From Bauldia litoralis (GTDB lineage: Bacteria > Pseudomonadota > Alphaproteobacteria > Rhizobiales > Kaistiaceae): a stretch of 64,000 bases of DNA. Made by a program: the position numbers and the translations under genes. Location of the stretch: positions 1 to 64,000 of the forward strand of contig CAMCWB010000011.1 in NCBI GenBank assembly GCA_945882315.1, in the 5' to 3' direction. This document shows positions 1-8,893 of this stretch, in pieces; position 1 is the first letter of the stretch, and each line of letters opens with the position of its first letter. The notes under the pieces are model-generated. The model saw nothing but the letters and a program-made list of their open reading frames with translations, did not search any database and was not told the origin of the DNA.

Positions 1-669
1 CTGACGATCGGCGGCACCACTATCCGCTATGTCGGCGCCGGCGCCGGCGCGACCGCGGGCGGCGCCAAGGCGATCGTCGTCTTCGTGCATGGCCGCGGCA
101 CCGACCGTTTCTCCGGCACCAATGACTGGATCCACGGCGGCAACTTCAACCGCATCAAGAATCTGATGATGCTGAATGGCGGCGTCTATCTCTCGCCGAG
201 CTTTCCGGATTTCGAGGCGAAGGGCGCCGATTCGGTGGCGGCGCTGGTGCTGCATTATGCGGCGCTGCCGCCCGGCGCGCCCGTGATCCTCGCCTGCGCC
301 TCCTGGGGCGGCAAGATCTGCTGGCGGCTCGTCCGCGATCCGGGCGTCGGGCCGCTGCTCACCGGGCTGATGTTCATGGACGCCGACACCAATGACGGTT
401 TCATCGAGACCGCGAAAGCCTTGCCGCCGGACCAGCGGCTGCCGATCCATGTCAGCAATTCGATGGGCGACAAGATCATCGGCTGGCGGAGCCAGCAGCG
501 CTTCTTCCGGGCGATCAAGGACGCCGTGCCGGACTATCCGCTGCGCTTCACACTGTTCAGCGCCGGCACGCACGGCATCTCGCTCCGCATGACCGACTGG
601 CGGCTGGCGATCAACTGGATACTCGCGTCACGGGACGGCTTGCCGGAAGATATACGTAGGGCGGATTAG
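1..669 (+). CDS. Alpha/beta hydrolase, 5' truncated by window edge
   Basis: The frame is open from base 1, so the start lies outside the window; about 222 residues are visible. A strand ending in VFVHGRG is the oxyanion-hole region of alpha/beta hydrolases. The nucleophile elbow reads CASWGG, with Ser in the usual position but Cys where the first Gly of GxSxG is common. The acidic residue is probably in MDADTNDG and the catalytic His in AGTHGI. The family is hydrolase or carboxylesterase-like; the substrate cannot be read from sequence. The TAG stop lies inside the palindromic repeat that follows. Confidence 0.75.
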   Translation: MTIGGTTIRYVGAGAGATAGGAKAIVVFVHGRGTDRFSGTNDWIHGGNFNRIKNLMMLNGGVYLSPSFPDFEAKGADSVAALVLHYAALPPGAPVILACASWGGKICWRLVRDPGVGPLLTGLMFMDADTNDGFIETAKALPPDQRLPIHVSNSMGDKIIGWRSQQRFFRAIKDAVPDYPLRFTLFSAGTHGISLRMTDWRLAINWILASRDGLPEDIRRAD

Positions 670-737
670 CGAAGCGTAATCCGCCACTCCTTCCCGGCAC
701 GACGCGGCGGGTTATGCCTTCGGCTAACCCGCCCTAC
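656..737. repeat. Compound palindromic intergenic repeat (two hairpins)
   Basis: Two adjacent perfect hairpins: GGCGGATTA (660-668) pairs with TAATCCGCC (677-685), and GGCGGGTTA (706-714) pairs with TAACCCGCC (725-733). The whole is bounded by GTAG (656-659) and CTAC (734-737). This is the REP/BIME-like type found widely between proteobacterial genes. It sits between convergent genes and may also end their transcripts. Confidence 0.8.
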
Positions 738-744
738 AGGCCCG

Positions 745-1710
745 TTAACGCGGCCAGGGGGTTTCGGCGACCGGCGTGATCGGCTTGCCGTCGGCGAACC
801 AGCTTTTCAGGTTATCGACGACGAGCTGGCCCATGGCGTCGCGCGTATAAAGCGAGGCCGAGGCGACGTGCGGCAGGAGCACGGCGTTGGGCAATGCCAG
901 CAGCTCGGCCGGGACCTGCGGCTCCTTGGCGAAGACGTCGAGGCCGGTGGCGAGGATGGTGCCCTTCTGCAGGGCCTCGATCAGCGCCGGCTCGTCGACG
1001 ACGCTGCCGCGGCCGATATTGATGAGGATGCCGTTCGGGCCGAGCGCCTTGAGGACCTCGGCGTCGACCGCGTTCCGCGTCGCGGCGCCGCCGGGCAGGA
1101 CGACGATGATGGTGTCGACATCGGCCGCCATCTGCTTCAGGTCGGGATAGTGGCGGTATTTGACGTCGGAGCGCGGGTTGCGGTTGTGGTAGACGACCGG
1201 CACCAGCATCGCCTCAAGGCGGCGGGCGATGGCCATGCCGATGCGGCCAAGGCCGACGATGCCGACCGTGCGGTTGCGGAGCGTGGCGGGCGTCAGGCGG
1301 TAGGGGCCTTCCTTCACCCAGCGGCCCTCGCGGAGATAGCGCTCCGAGGCGGAGAATTCGCGGACGGTCATGAGGAGAAGGCCGATCCCCGTATCGGCAA
1401 CCTCCTCGGTCAGCACATCGGGCGTGTTGGTGACGACGATGCCGCGCTCGGCGGCCGCCTTGACGTCGATCGGGTCGTAGCCGACCCCGAAGCTCGCAAT
1501 GATCTCGACCTTCGGCAGATGCTCGATAAGGGCGCGGTCGACCGGCGTCTGCAGGCCGGCGGCGATGCCGCGTACCCGGCCGGCAAGCGAGGCGACGAAG
1601 GCGTCGGGGTCGGCCGCCTCATAGCCGCGATGGATGGTGAAGGAGGCTTCGAGCGCCGCCATGATTTTCGGCGACATCGTCCTTGGAAGATAGATTTCAA
1701 CGCCGGCCAA
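745..1710 (-). CDS. D-isomer-specific 2-hydroxyacid dehydrogenase (hydroxypyruvate/glyoxylate reductase-like)
   Basis: A cytoplasmic NAD(P)-dependent oxidoreductase that reduces 2-keto acids such as hydroxypyruvate or glyoxylate. The Rossmann motif GLGRIG and the catalytic triad contexts are visible: Arg in INIGRG, Glu in FAKEP, His in LLPHVAS. I chose TTG at 1710 (about 321 residues) because AGGGGA lies 7 bases upstream. A farther TTG at 1740 falls inside a dispersed repeat, and ATG at 1677 would trim the first strand. The following gene is on the same strand but separated from it by that repeat. Substrate preference is not determined by sequence. Confidence 0.88.
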   Translation of the reverse strand: MAGVEIYLPRTMSPKIMAALEASFTIHRGYEAADPDAFVASLAGRVRGIAAGLQTPVDRALIEHLPKVEIIASFGVGYDPIDVKAAAERGIVVTNTPDVLTEEVADTGIGLLLMTVREFSASERYLREGRWVKEGPYRLTPATLRNRTVGIVGLGRIGMAIARRLEAMLVPVVYHNRNPRSDVKYRHYPDLKQMAADVDTIIVVLPGGAATRNAVDAEVLKALGPNGILINIGRGSVVDEPALIEALQKGTILATGLDVFAKEPQVPAELLALPNAVLLPHVASASLYTRDAMGQLVVDNLKSWFADGKPITPVAETPWPR

Positions 1711-1732
1711 GATCGTTCCCCTGTTCTTATTC

Positions 1733-1808
1733 TTGCGCAATGTCGGACGGAAAACCGGTGACCACCCCGGATCGTAGTCCGGGGCATGCTTTTCCTGACA
1801 TTGCTTTA
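1733..1808. repeat. Dispersed repeat, copy 1, carrying a nested hairpin
   Basis: The left part (1733-1759) and right part (about 1791-1808) are identical to the copy at 57819-57870. In this copy the middle holds an extra hairpin, CCCCGGA (1765-1771) against TCCGGGG (1778-1784). The right end supplies the TAA stop of the neighbouring DMT transporter (1806-1808). The element type is common in Hyphomicrobiales genomes. Confidence 0.75.
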
Positions 1809-2702
1809 GTTTCTTCGGATGCTTTCACGATAGAGAATATAGAGCCCGCTTGCGATGACGAGGGCGCCGCCGAAGAGCGTCGTCGGTCCCGGCCAGTCGC
1901 CGAAGACAACATAGCCGGCGATCATCATCCAGACGATCTGCGTATAGGCGAAGGGGGCAAGGACCACGGTCGGCGTCTTCTCATGGGCGACGATCAGGCA
2001 GTAATGGCCAAGCGCGCCCATGGTGCCGGTGATGACCATCGCCGCCATCACCGTCCAGTGCGGCGGCAGGGTGGCGACGGCCGGCAGGGTCGGCGTCAGG
2101 AGCACGGTCGCGATCAGCGTGCCGAAGATCAGCATGGTCGGGGCCGAGGTCGTCCCGGCGAGGAGCCGCGTCGTCAGCGAATAGCCGGCGTAGCAGATCG
2201 CTGCGCCGACCGAGAAAAGCGCTTCGACGCGGAAATTGGCCGGCGTCGGCTCGAGGATGACGAGGACGCCGACGAAGCCGAAGACGATCGCCGCCCAGCG
2301 CCGCGGGCCGGCCCATTCGCCGAGCAGCGGGCCGGCAATGGCGGTCACCATCAGCGGCGCGGCGAAGGCGATCGACACGGCTTCGGCAAGCTGGAGATAC
2401 ATCAGCGCCAGGAAGTTGAAGACGCTCGACATCATCAGGAAGAGGGCGCGGACGATCTGCACCACCGGCCGCTCGAAGCGGTATTCGGAGAGGCTCCGCC
2501 ACGGCCGCAGGACGATGACGGCGAAGACCAGCGCGATGGCATAGCGCGTCCAGGCGACCTCCAGCGTCGGCACGAAACGGCCGGCATATTTGGCGGAGGT
2601 GTCGAGGATGGTGAACAGGAAGACGGCGAGGCAGATCAGGCCGATGCCGCGCAGCCGCTCGGCGGTATCCGCCTCGCTCGACGGCAACGATATCTTCGGC
2701 AT
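1806..2702 (-). CDS. DMT-family (EamA) transporter
   Basis: About 298 residues with roughly ten hydrophobic segments in two EamA repeats, as in drug/metabolite exporters of the inner membrane. The ATG at 2702 gives MPKISLPSSE just before the first membrane helix (GIGLICLAVFLFT). A TTG at 2762 is possible but adds an atypical 20-residue leader. The stop codon lies within a dispersed repeat. The substrate is unknown. Confidence 0.85.
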   Translation of the reverse strand: MPKISLPSSEADTAERLRGIGLICLAVFLFTILDTSAKYAGRFVPTLEVAWTRYAIALVFAVIVLRPWRSLSEYRFERPVVQIVRALFLMMSSVFNFLALMYLQLAEAVSIAFAAPLMVTAIAGPLLGEWAGPRRWAAIVFGFVGVLVILEPTPANFRVEALFSVGAAICYAGYSLTTRLLAGTTSAPTMLIFGTLIATVLLTPTLPAVATLPPHWTVMAAMVITGTMGALGHYCLIVAHEKTPTVVLAPFAYTQIVWMMIAGYVVFGDWPGPTTLFGGALVIASGLYILYRESIRRN

Positions 2703-2786
2703 GAAAGGGAAAGCCTTCGGGAAAAGCGGCGAGTCTATTCCCCCGTTATAGCGATCCGGCAAACGATGGGGAAAGAAGGTCGTGGG

Positions 2787-3086
2787 TCAGTTTGAGATTG
2801 TTTCCTCAGTCCATTCCCACGTGACAGGAGCCCAAGGCTGGGCGGATGCCCACGCTTTCACATCCTCAATCGAAAGATGCTTTCCGGAATAGAATGGTGA
2901 GCAGGCGTAGAGATAGCCATCCCTGGTTTCAGGAACGGGCATGCTCTCATCGTATTCGCCGGTGATTTCTCCATCTTCGGCATAGCGGGTGTCGGAGTAG
3001 CGTGCGGGGAAGGCATGAATTTCGACGCGATGAGGAATCGTGCCGTCGTAATACCAAGTGCCTATCGCTACTATCTTTGGCACCAT
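2787..3086 (-). CDS. Small hypothetical protein
   Basis: 99 residues, ATG start, not recognised. It is aromatic- and acidic-rich (WYYDG, EWTEE), with no signal peptide or membrane segment. Its base composition is less GC-biased than its neighbours, which may suggest acquisition. It stands alone between the DMT transporter and the MarR regulator. A real but unassigned gene is likely, though a chance frame cannot be excluded. Confidence 0.5.
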   Translation of the reverse strand: MVPKIVAIGTWYYDGTIPHRVEIHAFPARYSDTRYAEDGEITGEYDESMPVPETRDGYLYACSPFYSGKHLSIEDVKAWASAQPWAPVTWEWTEETISN

Positions 3087-3209
3087 GATTATCCCGTTCG
3101 CTTATTATATGGCCCGCGAACCATTGGCTCTCAGCTTCCTTGTCTCCGACCAGCGCAACGACGTCAAATTTGACCGCTACCGGAAAGAAGCAGTCTTATC
3201 GGTAGGATT

Positions 3210-3710
3210 TTAGCGGATTTCGACGAGGTTGTCGGGCTCGGGCGCCTCGTCCTCGGCATCGGTGCCGTCGGAGGGATCGGCGGCGGCGCCGAGATTGCGC
3301 TCGACCTGGCGCAGCAGCTTGCGGAGGCGCTTGCGGTCCTTGTCGTCGATGCCGGCCAGGGCATCTTTCTCGATGCGCTTCCACAGCTTGTCGATGAGGG
3401 CGATGGCGCGCTGGCCGCGTTCGGTCAGGAAGACCTGGGCCTGGCGGCCGTCGCCGGCCGAGGCGCGGCGCTCGACATAGTCCTGGGCGGCTAGCCGGCT
3501 GATCATTTTCGTGACGGTCGGCGGCTGGACGCCAAGCGTCGCGGCAAGGTCGCTCATCGACATGCCGTCATTGTCGGCGAGGGCCTTGAGGAGGCCTTCC
3601 TGGCCCGGGTGCAAGGCAATCCGGGCAAGGTGCGTGCCTGCACGGACGCGGTAGGCGTGTGCCGCCTGCGCCAACCGGAAAGTCACTGAACGGCGATGAT
3701 CGAACCCCAT
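3210..3710 (-). CDS. MarR-family transcriptional regulator
   Basis: 166 residues with a winged helix-turn-helix (about residues 35-110). The recognition region reads LAATLGVQPPTVTKMISRL and the wing DGRQAQVFLTERG. The C-terminal tail is acidic. MarR proteins are dimeric repressors, often relieved by small aromatic ligands. It lies 54 bases downstream of the quinone reductase on the same strand, so it could be the last gene of that operon or be transcribed on its own. A perfect palindrome overlaps its start codon. Confidence 0.9.
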   Translation of the reverse strand: MGFDHRRSVTFRLAQAAHAYRVRAGTHLARIALHPGQEGLLKALADNDGMSMSDLAATLGVQPPTVTKMISRLAAQDYVERRASAGDGRQAQVFLTERGQRAIALIDKLWKRIEKDALAGIDDKDRKRLRKLLRQVERNLGAAADPSDGTDAEDEAPEPDNLVEIR

Positions 3711-3719
3711 AAGCTTATG
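3708..3719. promoter_or_regulatory. Palindrome at marR start, possible operator
   Basis: CATAAGCTTATG is a perfect 12-base palindrome whose first three bases are the marR start codon on the minus strand. MarR proteins bind short AT-rich palindromes near their own starts, so autoregulation is plausible but unproven. Confidence 0.35.
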
Positions 3720-3764
3720 CGTCTAAGCTGCCAACGTGTCGGTCTTATGACGGAACTTTCGCGG

Positions 3765-4346
3765 CTAAAAGCGAGCCATTGTCCTGGCGACCCGGTCGAG
3801 GAAGGCCTTGCGGACCGCCTCGTCGTTGCGGTTCATGTCGTAGAGGGCGAGATAGCGGGTCTTGGCGAGCGGGTGGATGCAGGCGCGCACGACCCGCTTG
3901 AGAAGCCGGCGCGGCGGATCGCCGACCAGGAAGGCGCGCACGCGGTCGCCGCCATAAGTGACCACGGCGGCGAGCTTGCGAATATTCTGCAGGTTCGGCC
4001 AGACCTGGCCGTTGTGAAGCTGGAACGAGACGCCGGGGAGGAAGACGCGATCGAGGAAGCCCTTGAGGATCGCGGGATAACCGAAATTCCAGACCGGGTG
4101 AATCAGGACCAGGGCTTCGGCGCGGAGCAGGCGCTCGACATAGGAATCAACGTTGCGCCGGTTGATGTCGAGGTCGTGATAGTCGATGCGCTCCTGCCGC
4201 GACAGGACCGGGTCGAAGCCTTCGGCATAGAGGTCGCAGTCGTCGACCTCGTGGCCGGCCTTGCGGAGCGCCTCGACGGCGGTGCGGTGCAGGGCCCCGA
4301 CGAAGCTCTCCGCGACGGGATGGGCATAGACGACGAGGATGCGCAT
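3765..4346 (-). CDS. NAD(P)H dehydrogenase (quinone), flavodoxin fold
   Basis: 193 residues of the NQO1/KefF-like flavodoxin-2 family, which reduces quinones with NAD(P)H and FMN/FAD. The N-terminal strand and phosphate loop read ILVVYAHPVAESF, and HPVWNFGYPAILKGFLDRVF is the typical middle segment. The ATG at 4346 would overlap the expected stop of the upstream FAD oxidase as TGATG. In this sequence that stop is out of frame because of a one-base insertion, so the upstream frame reads straight through into this gene. It is the downstream partner in the deaminase/oxidase operon. Confidence 0.88.
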   Translation of the reverse strand: MRILVVYAHPVAESFVGALHRTAVEALRKAGHEVDDCDLYAEGFDPVLSRQERIDYHDLDINRRNVDSYVERLLRAEALVLIHPVWNFGYPAILKGFLDRVFLPGVSFQLHNGQVWPNLQNIRKLAAVVTYGGDRVRAFLVGDPPRRLLKRVVRACIHPLAKTRYLALYDMNRNDEAVRKAFLDRVARTMARF

Positions 4347-5750
4347 CAGCCAGCCGCCTGGAGGCCGGGGAAGAGATAGGGTCTTGCCCTGGTCGAGACC
4401 GAAATCGGGATTCTCCCAGCCGATCATCTTGCCGGGATTGAGGAGCCCGTCGGGATCGGCCTGGCGCTTGAAGGCGAGCTGCACGGCGTCGGTCTGCTTC
4501 ATGCCGCCTTCTTCGAGCGTGTAACGGTGCGGGTTGAAGATCGGGCAGCCATTATCCTCGTAGATCCGGACGATCTCGTCGAGCCGCGCCTCGCCGGTGT
4601 AGCGGACGATCGGCAGCCCGAAACAGGTGACCTTGCCGTCGAAGCGGACGAATTCGAGATGGCCGGGCACCTCGTCGCCGAAAATCTCCGTGATACGGCG
4701 AACGCTTTCGACATGGCCGGGGAAGCGGTGCAGGGTCTGCAGATAGGTGATCGACGGATCGACGCGCAGGCCGCGCAGCGTCGTGTGGTTCCACGCAAGC
4801 TCGAAGACCGGCGGCAGGCCCCTCTTCTCCGTCTCGCGGGCGCTGTCGGAGCGGAAGAGGATCGCGGCATGTTCGCGGGCGGCGAGCGCCATGAAGGGAT
4901 CGATGGCGTGGCGCGCCACCATGAGGAGGACGACGGACTGGTCGCGGCGGATGAATTTCTGGTGGCGCAGGAAGTAGTCGTGCGGCAGAGGGGCGGCGAC
5001 CGGCGCGATCTCCTTGAGGAGGAGGCCGTCCTGATTGCCGACGACATCGGCGAAGCGCACGGCATCCATCCAGTCGTCGAAGCCGGCAATGACCTCGATC
5101 CAGTCATAGGCGATGTCGAGCGGCACATCGACCTCGGTGATAATGCCGTTGGTGCCGTAGGCGTGCATGACCTTGTGGAGGTCCCAGCCGGTCAGGTCGA
5201 GGATGCGTGGCACCGCCTCCATCGTGACGATGCGGAGCCGCAGCACGTTGCCGAGGTCGCGGAGGCCGCCCCAGTTGATCGAGCCGACGCCGCCCGAACC
5301 GCCGGCGATGAAACCGCCGATCGAAGCCGTGTTGTAGGTCGACGGATGAAGCCGGAGCTCCTGGCCGGAAGGGCGGGTCTCCCTGTCGATCGCCGCGAGG
5401 ATCGCGCCGGGCTCGGCCCTGACCCGGCCGGGCCCAATCTCGATGACGCGGTTCATGTCGGCGAGGCTCATCACGACACCGCCGGCGAGCGGCATGGCCT
5501 GGCCGTAATTGCCGGCACCGGCGCCGCGGGCGGTTACCGGCACGCCGAGGCGATGGCAGGCGGCGAGAACGCGGATGACGTCCGCCTCGTTCCGCGGGCT
5601 GACGACGAGATCGGCGGTGACATGGTCGAGCTGGCGCTTGAGGACCGGCGAATACCAGAAGAAGTCGCGGCTCTTCTGCCGGACGATCGCCGGATTATCC
5701 TCGATGCGCAGGCCTTCAAGCTCTGACTTGAGGCGCGCGATGTCGGTCAT
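4346..5750 (-). CDS. GlcD/PCMH-type FAD-binding oxidase with C-terminal frameshift
   Basis: FAD-linked oxidase whose PCMH domain spans roughly residues 45-220 (TARGAGAGNYGQ; NTASIGGFIAGGSGGVG), followed by a cap domain ending in NPGKMIGW. The ATG at 5750 overlaps the stop of the amidohydrolase (ATGA). After GKT the frame reads LSLPRPPGGWLM and continues into the quinone reductase, giving a 661-residue fusion. Removing one C from the run at 4379-4381 instead gives YLFPGLQAAG and a TGA at 4346-4348 overlapping the next ATG. The unshifted protein would be about 467 residues. The substrate is unknown; the neighbours suggest an N-heterocycle. Confidence 0.82.
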
Positions 5751-7069
5751 GATGCCTTGCCCATGAGATCGTCGAGCTCGCGATAGTCGGGCAGTGTCCG
5801 GTCGATCGCCTTGCCCTTGCGGAGCACGGTGCGGTCGGCCTGCGGCCGGGCGAGGAGCTCGGTCCAGCTCCGCGCCCGGAAGAGGACGAGGTCGGCGGGC
5901 CGGCCGGGCACGATCATGCCGACATCCGGGCGGCCGATGATTTTCGCGGCGTCGGCGGCGACGAGGCGCGGCCAGTCGCCGACCGGATGGTCGAAATGCA
6001 TTATGCGCGTCGCCTCGCGGAAGACCTCCATCATGTCGAGGTCGCCATAGGCATAGAAAGGGTCGCGCGTGTTGTCGGAGGCGACCGCCACCGGGATACC
6101 CCGGGCGCACATCTCATGGAGGAGCGTGACGCCCCGCCAGCGCGGCGTGCGGCCGGCATGGCGGTTCTGGAGATACATGTTGCACATCGGCAGCGAGACC
6201 ACCGAAATGCCGGTTTCATGCAGGCGGGCGAGCGTCTCCTCGGCCTCCTTCCTGGGCTGCAGCGCAAGCGAGCAGCAATGGCCGACATTGATGCGGCCCT
6301 TGAAGGCGTGACGGGTCGCGGCGGCGGCGATGTGGCGAAGCGAGCGCGCTGCGGGATCCTCGCTCTCGTCGACATGGAAATCGAGGTCGAAGCCGGAATC
6401 GCGCGCCAGCCGGAAGACCCGGTCGAGCGCCCGGTCGAGCTCGGGAACCATGTAGGTGACGGCGCCGAAGATGCCGCGATACTTGCGGACGGTCGAGGCC
6501 ATCGCGGCGAGGAAATTGTCGTCGAGGACGGCGTCTACTGCGAAGATCGTCACCGCCTGCAAGTCGATGCGGCCGGCCCAATCGGCGCGGACCTCGTTGA
6601 AGACCGGCCACGAGATCGCGTGCTGCGGGGCGATCGAGTCGATATGGGTGCGGATCAGCGCCGTGCCGTGCGCGTAAGCCGAGCGGAGCGCGAAATCCAT
6701 GCGCCGGCGCACGTCCTCAGCCGACCAGTTGGCCTCGCGATCGGCCTGTGCGGCGTCGAGCGCGCCCTGGAAGGTGCCGTTCGGATTGGGCTTCCGCCCC
6801 CAGATATGGCCCTTGTCGAGATGGGTGTGCATGTCGACGAAGCAGGGCCAGGCCATGCCGCCGTCGAGATCGACACGTGGCGTCGCGACCGATGCGCCCG
6901 GCGCGGTGACGCTCTCGATGATGCCGTCGGAGACGATGATGTCGGCGCGGGCGAGGCTGTCGCCCGTCACGACGAGGCCGGGCGCCTCGACCAGCGCGGC
7001 GGGCAGGGTCGCGTTGGCGAGCACGAAGCGGTTCGCTTCCGGGACCGGTGCGAAACCCGTCTCCGCCAT
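5747..7069 (-). CDS. Cytosine deaminase-like amidohydrolase
   Basis: 440 residues of the metal-dependent amidohydrolase superfamily, CodA-like branch. Metal and catalytic motifs are visible: DMHTHLDKG (His81/His83), HVDES, GHCCSL and ASDNTRDPFYAYGDLDMME. Family members deaminate cytosine or related ring compounds. It begins one base past the permease stop and overlaps the FAD oxidase start by ATGA. Tight coupling to an NMT1-type importer suggests the imported compound is its substrate. Cytosine itself is only one option; creatinine-, hydantoin- or pyrimidine-like rings are others. Confidence 0.85.
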   Translation of the reverse strand: MAETGFAPVPEANRFVLANATLPAALVEAPGLVVTGDSLARADIIVSDGIIESVTAPGASVATPRVDLDGGMAWPCFVDMHTHLDKGHIWGRKPNPNGTFQGALDAAQADREANWSAEDVRRRMDFALRSAYAHGTALIRTHIDSIAPQHAISWPVFNEVRADWAGRIDLQAVTIFAVDAVLDDNFLAAMASTVRKYRGIFGAVTYMVPELDRALDRVFRLARDSGFDLDFHVDESEDPAARSLRHIAAAATRHAFKGRINVGHCCSLALQPRKEAEETLARLHETGISVVSLPMCNMYLQNRHAGRTPRWRGVTLLHEMCARGIPVAVASDNTRDPFYAYGDLDMMEVFREATRIMHFDHPVGDWPRLVAADAAKIIGRPDVGMIVPGRPADLVLFRARSWTELLARPQADRTVLRKGKAIDRTLPDYRELDDLMGKAS

Positions 7070-7070
7070 C

Positions 7071-7913
7071 TCAGCTCTCCCGCCGGACGGCGCTTTCGGG
7101 CCAGCGCCGCAGGAGAAGATACGAGATGAGGCTGGTCACGAAGAAGATGATGACGCCGGTCGCCGACAGCAGCAGGAGCGCCGCGTAGAGGCGTGGGATG
7201 TTCAGGCGGAATTGCGATTCCAGAAGCCGGAAGGCGAGGCCGGAATTGGCGCCCGCGGAGCCCGCGACGAATTCGGCGACGACGGCGGCGATCAGCGCCA
7301 GGCCGCCGGCAATGCGCAGCCCGACGAGGAAATAAGGGAGTGCGTTCGGAATTTTCAGGTGGAGAAGCGTCTGCAGCGGGCTGGCGCCGTAAAGCTCGAA
7401 AAGGTTGAGGAGATTGTGGTCGGTCGATTTCAGCCCCTGCATGGTGTTGGAAAGCACCGGGAAGAAAGCCACCAGGAAGGCGATGATGAGAAGCGCCGCG
7501 TAGGTCGTCGGCGCATAGATGATGATCAGCGGCGCGACGGGGATGATCGGCGTGACTTGCAGGATCACCGCGTAGGGATAGAGGGCGAGTTCGGCGAGCC
7601 GCGACTGCGCCATGACGATGGCGATGGCGACGCCGCCGAGAAGCGCCAGCGCCAGCGCCGATAAGGTGATCTCGAGGGTGACCCGGAGGGCGCGGAAGAG
7701 GATCGGCCAGTCATTGTAGAGGGCCTTTGCGACCAGCAACGGGCCGGGCAGCACGTAATGCGGCACATGGTTGAGGGTTACGTAGAGATGCCAAACCAGG
7801 ATCACCAAGGCGAGCATGACGACCGGCACGACGATCTGGGCGATGCGGTCGGCGCGGCTCGCCGCTAGTGCCGGCGGGGGAAGCTCCTCGACGCTGTCTT
7901 GCGTATCGGTCAT
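7071..7913 (-). CDS. ABC transporter permease (SsuC/TauC type)
   Basis: 280 residues, about six membrane helices, BPD_transp_1 family, with the coupling-helix region ELYGASPLQTLLHLKIPNAL. It forms the inner-membrane channel for the ATPase and solute-binding protein next to it. Permeases of this branch carry sulfonates, taurine, nitrate or pyrimidine-type compounds. Its stop precedes the amidohydrolase start by a single base. Confidence 0.9.
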   Translation of the reverse strand: MTDTQDSVEELPPPALAASRADRIAQIVVPVVMLALVILVWHLYVTLNHVPHYVLPGPLLVAKALYNDWPILFRALRVTLEITLSALALALLGGVAIAIVMAQSRLAELALYPYAVILQVTPIIPVAPLIIIYAPTTYAALLIIAFLVAFFPVLSNTMQGLKSTDHNLLNLFELYGASPLQTLLHLKIPNALPYFLVGLRIAGGLALIAAVVAEFVAGSAGANSGLAFRLLESQFRLNIPRLYAALLLLSATGVIIFFVTSLISYLLLRRWPESAVRRES

Positions 7914-7923
7914 CGGGCGGGCG

Positions 7924-8754
7924 TCACGGTGCGACGGCCGCGGCGTCCATCGCGCCGTGGAGCGCGTCGGAGGTTCGGCGGCAAAGCTCGTTGTAGGGCG
8001 TCGAGGTACGGAACGCTTCGGTGCGTGGATAGGGCGTGTCGATCGGCAGCTCGCAGAAGACGCGGCCGGGCCGGGCCGCCATGACGACGACGCGTTCGGA
8101 GAGATAGACGGATTCGAAGACCGAATGGGTTACGAATACGACCGTCCAGCCGAACTTCTCCCAGAGATTCAGGAGGTCGTCGTTGAGCTTGAAGCGGGTG
8201 ATCTCGTCGAGCGCCGCGAAGGGCTCGTCCATCAGGAGAAGCTTCGGCCGGGTGATCAGGGCGCGGGCGATCGAGACGCGCATCTTCATGCCGCCCGACA
8301 ATTCGCGGGGGTAGGCGTCCGCGAATTTATCGAGGCCGACCATGGCCAGCGCATCCATGACCCTGGCTCGCGCGGCGGCGCGCGAGACGTGGGCGAGGCG
8401 AAGCGGCAGCCAGACATTGGCGAAGACCGTCGCCCAGGGCATCAGGGTCGGTTCCTGGAAGACGAAGCCGATCTCGCGCTCCGGCTTGCCCGATGCGTCG
8501 AAGCTGGCGCTCGGCCATTCGACCGTGCCGGACGTTGCCTCGCCGAGGCCGGCGATGATGCGGAGCGCCGTCGACTTGCCGCAGCCGGACGGGCCGAGAA
8601 GGCTCAGGAACTCGCCCTGGCCGACATCGAGCGACAAGTCCTTCAAGGCGACGGTGCCGTTGGAGAACACCTTGGAGATCGAGCGCAGCGACACGAGCGG
8701 CTTGCGCGCGCCCATGCGCGGGCCGGAGGTCGTGGCGGCGGTGGCAATGTTCAA
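7924..8754 (-). CDS. ABC transporter ATP-binding protein (SsuB/TauB type)
   Basis: 276 residues with Walker A GPSGCGKST, Q-loop FVFQEP, signature LSGGMKMR, Walker B LLLMDEP and an H-loop His in VTHS, all intact. The start is TTG at 8754 with CGGAG upstream; an ATG at 8715 is the alternative. It energises the adjacent permease. A gap of 139 bases with a stable hairpin separates it from the solute-binding protein gene. Confidence 0.9.
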   Translation of the reverse strand: MNIATAATTSGPRMGARKPLVSLRSISKVFSNGTVALKDLSLDVGQGEFLSLLGPSGCGKSTALRIIAGLGEATSGTVEWPSASFDASGKPEREIGFVFQEPTLMPWATVFANVWLPLRLAHVSRAAARARVMDALAMVGLDKFADAYPRELSGGMKMRVSIARALITRPKLLLMDEPFAALDEITRFKLNDDLLNLWEKFGWTVVFVTHSVFESVYLSERVVVMAARPGRVFCELPIDTPYPRTEAFRTSTPYNELCRRTSDALHGAMDAAAVAP

Positions 8755-8820
8755 AGGGCGGGCTCCGTTTTTCGCCAGGAAACGGCGTCGACAGCGTGCC
8801 GTCGAGCGGCTTCATTGAGA

Positions 8821-8843
8821 TGGCGGGAGCCTGCCCCCCGCCA
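8821..8843. terminator. Intercistronic hairpin between solute-binding protein and ATPase genes
   Basis: TGGCGGG (8821-8827) pairs with CCCGCCA (8837-8843) across a nine-base loop. There is no U-run, so it is more likely a transcript-stabilising or processing hairpin that raises solute-binding-protein mRNA than a full terminator. Confidence 0.45.
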
Positions 8844-8893
8844 GAGTCGCTGTTGTCAGCCGCGTTCTATCGCGTTTCGGGCCGCTTGGAACG

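Noticed and set aside
868-1761. Long open frame opposite the 2-hydroxyacid dehydrogenase
   Set aside because: Antisense shadow in GC-rich DNA; low-complexity Arg/Asp-rich translation and no ribosome-binding site, while the minus strand has clear family motifs.
5751-6110. N-terminal extension of the FAD oxidase frame up to 6110
   Set aside because: It overlaps the amidohydrolase in another frame and is low-complexity; the ATG at 5750 with ATGA overlap and family start is convincing.
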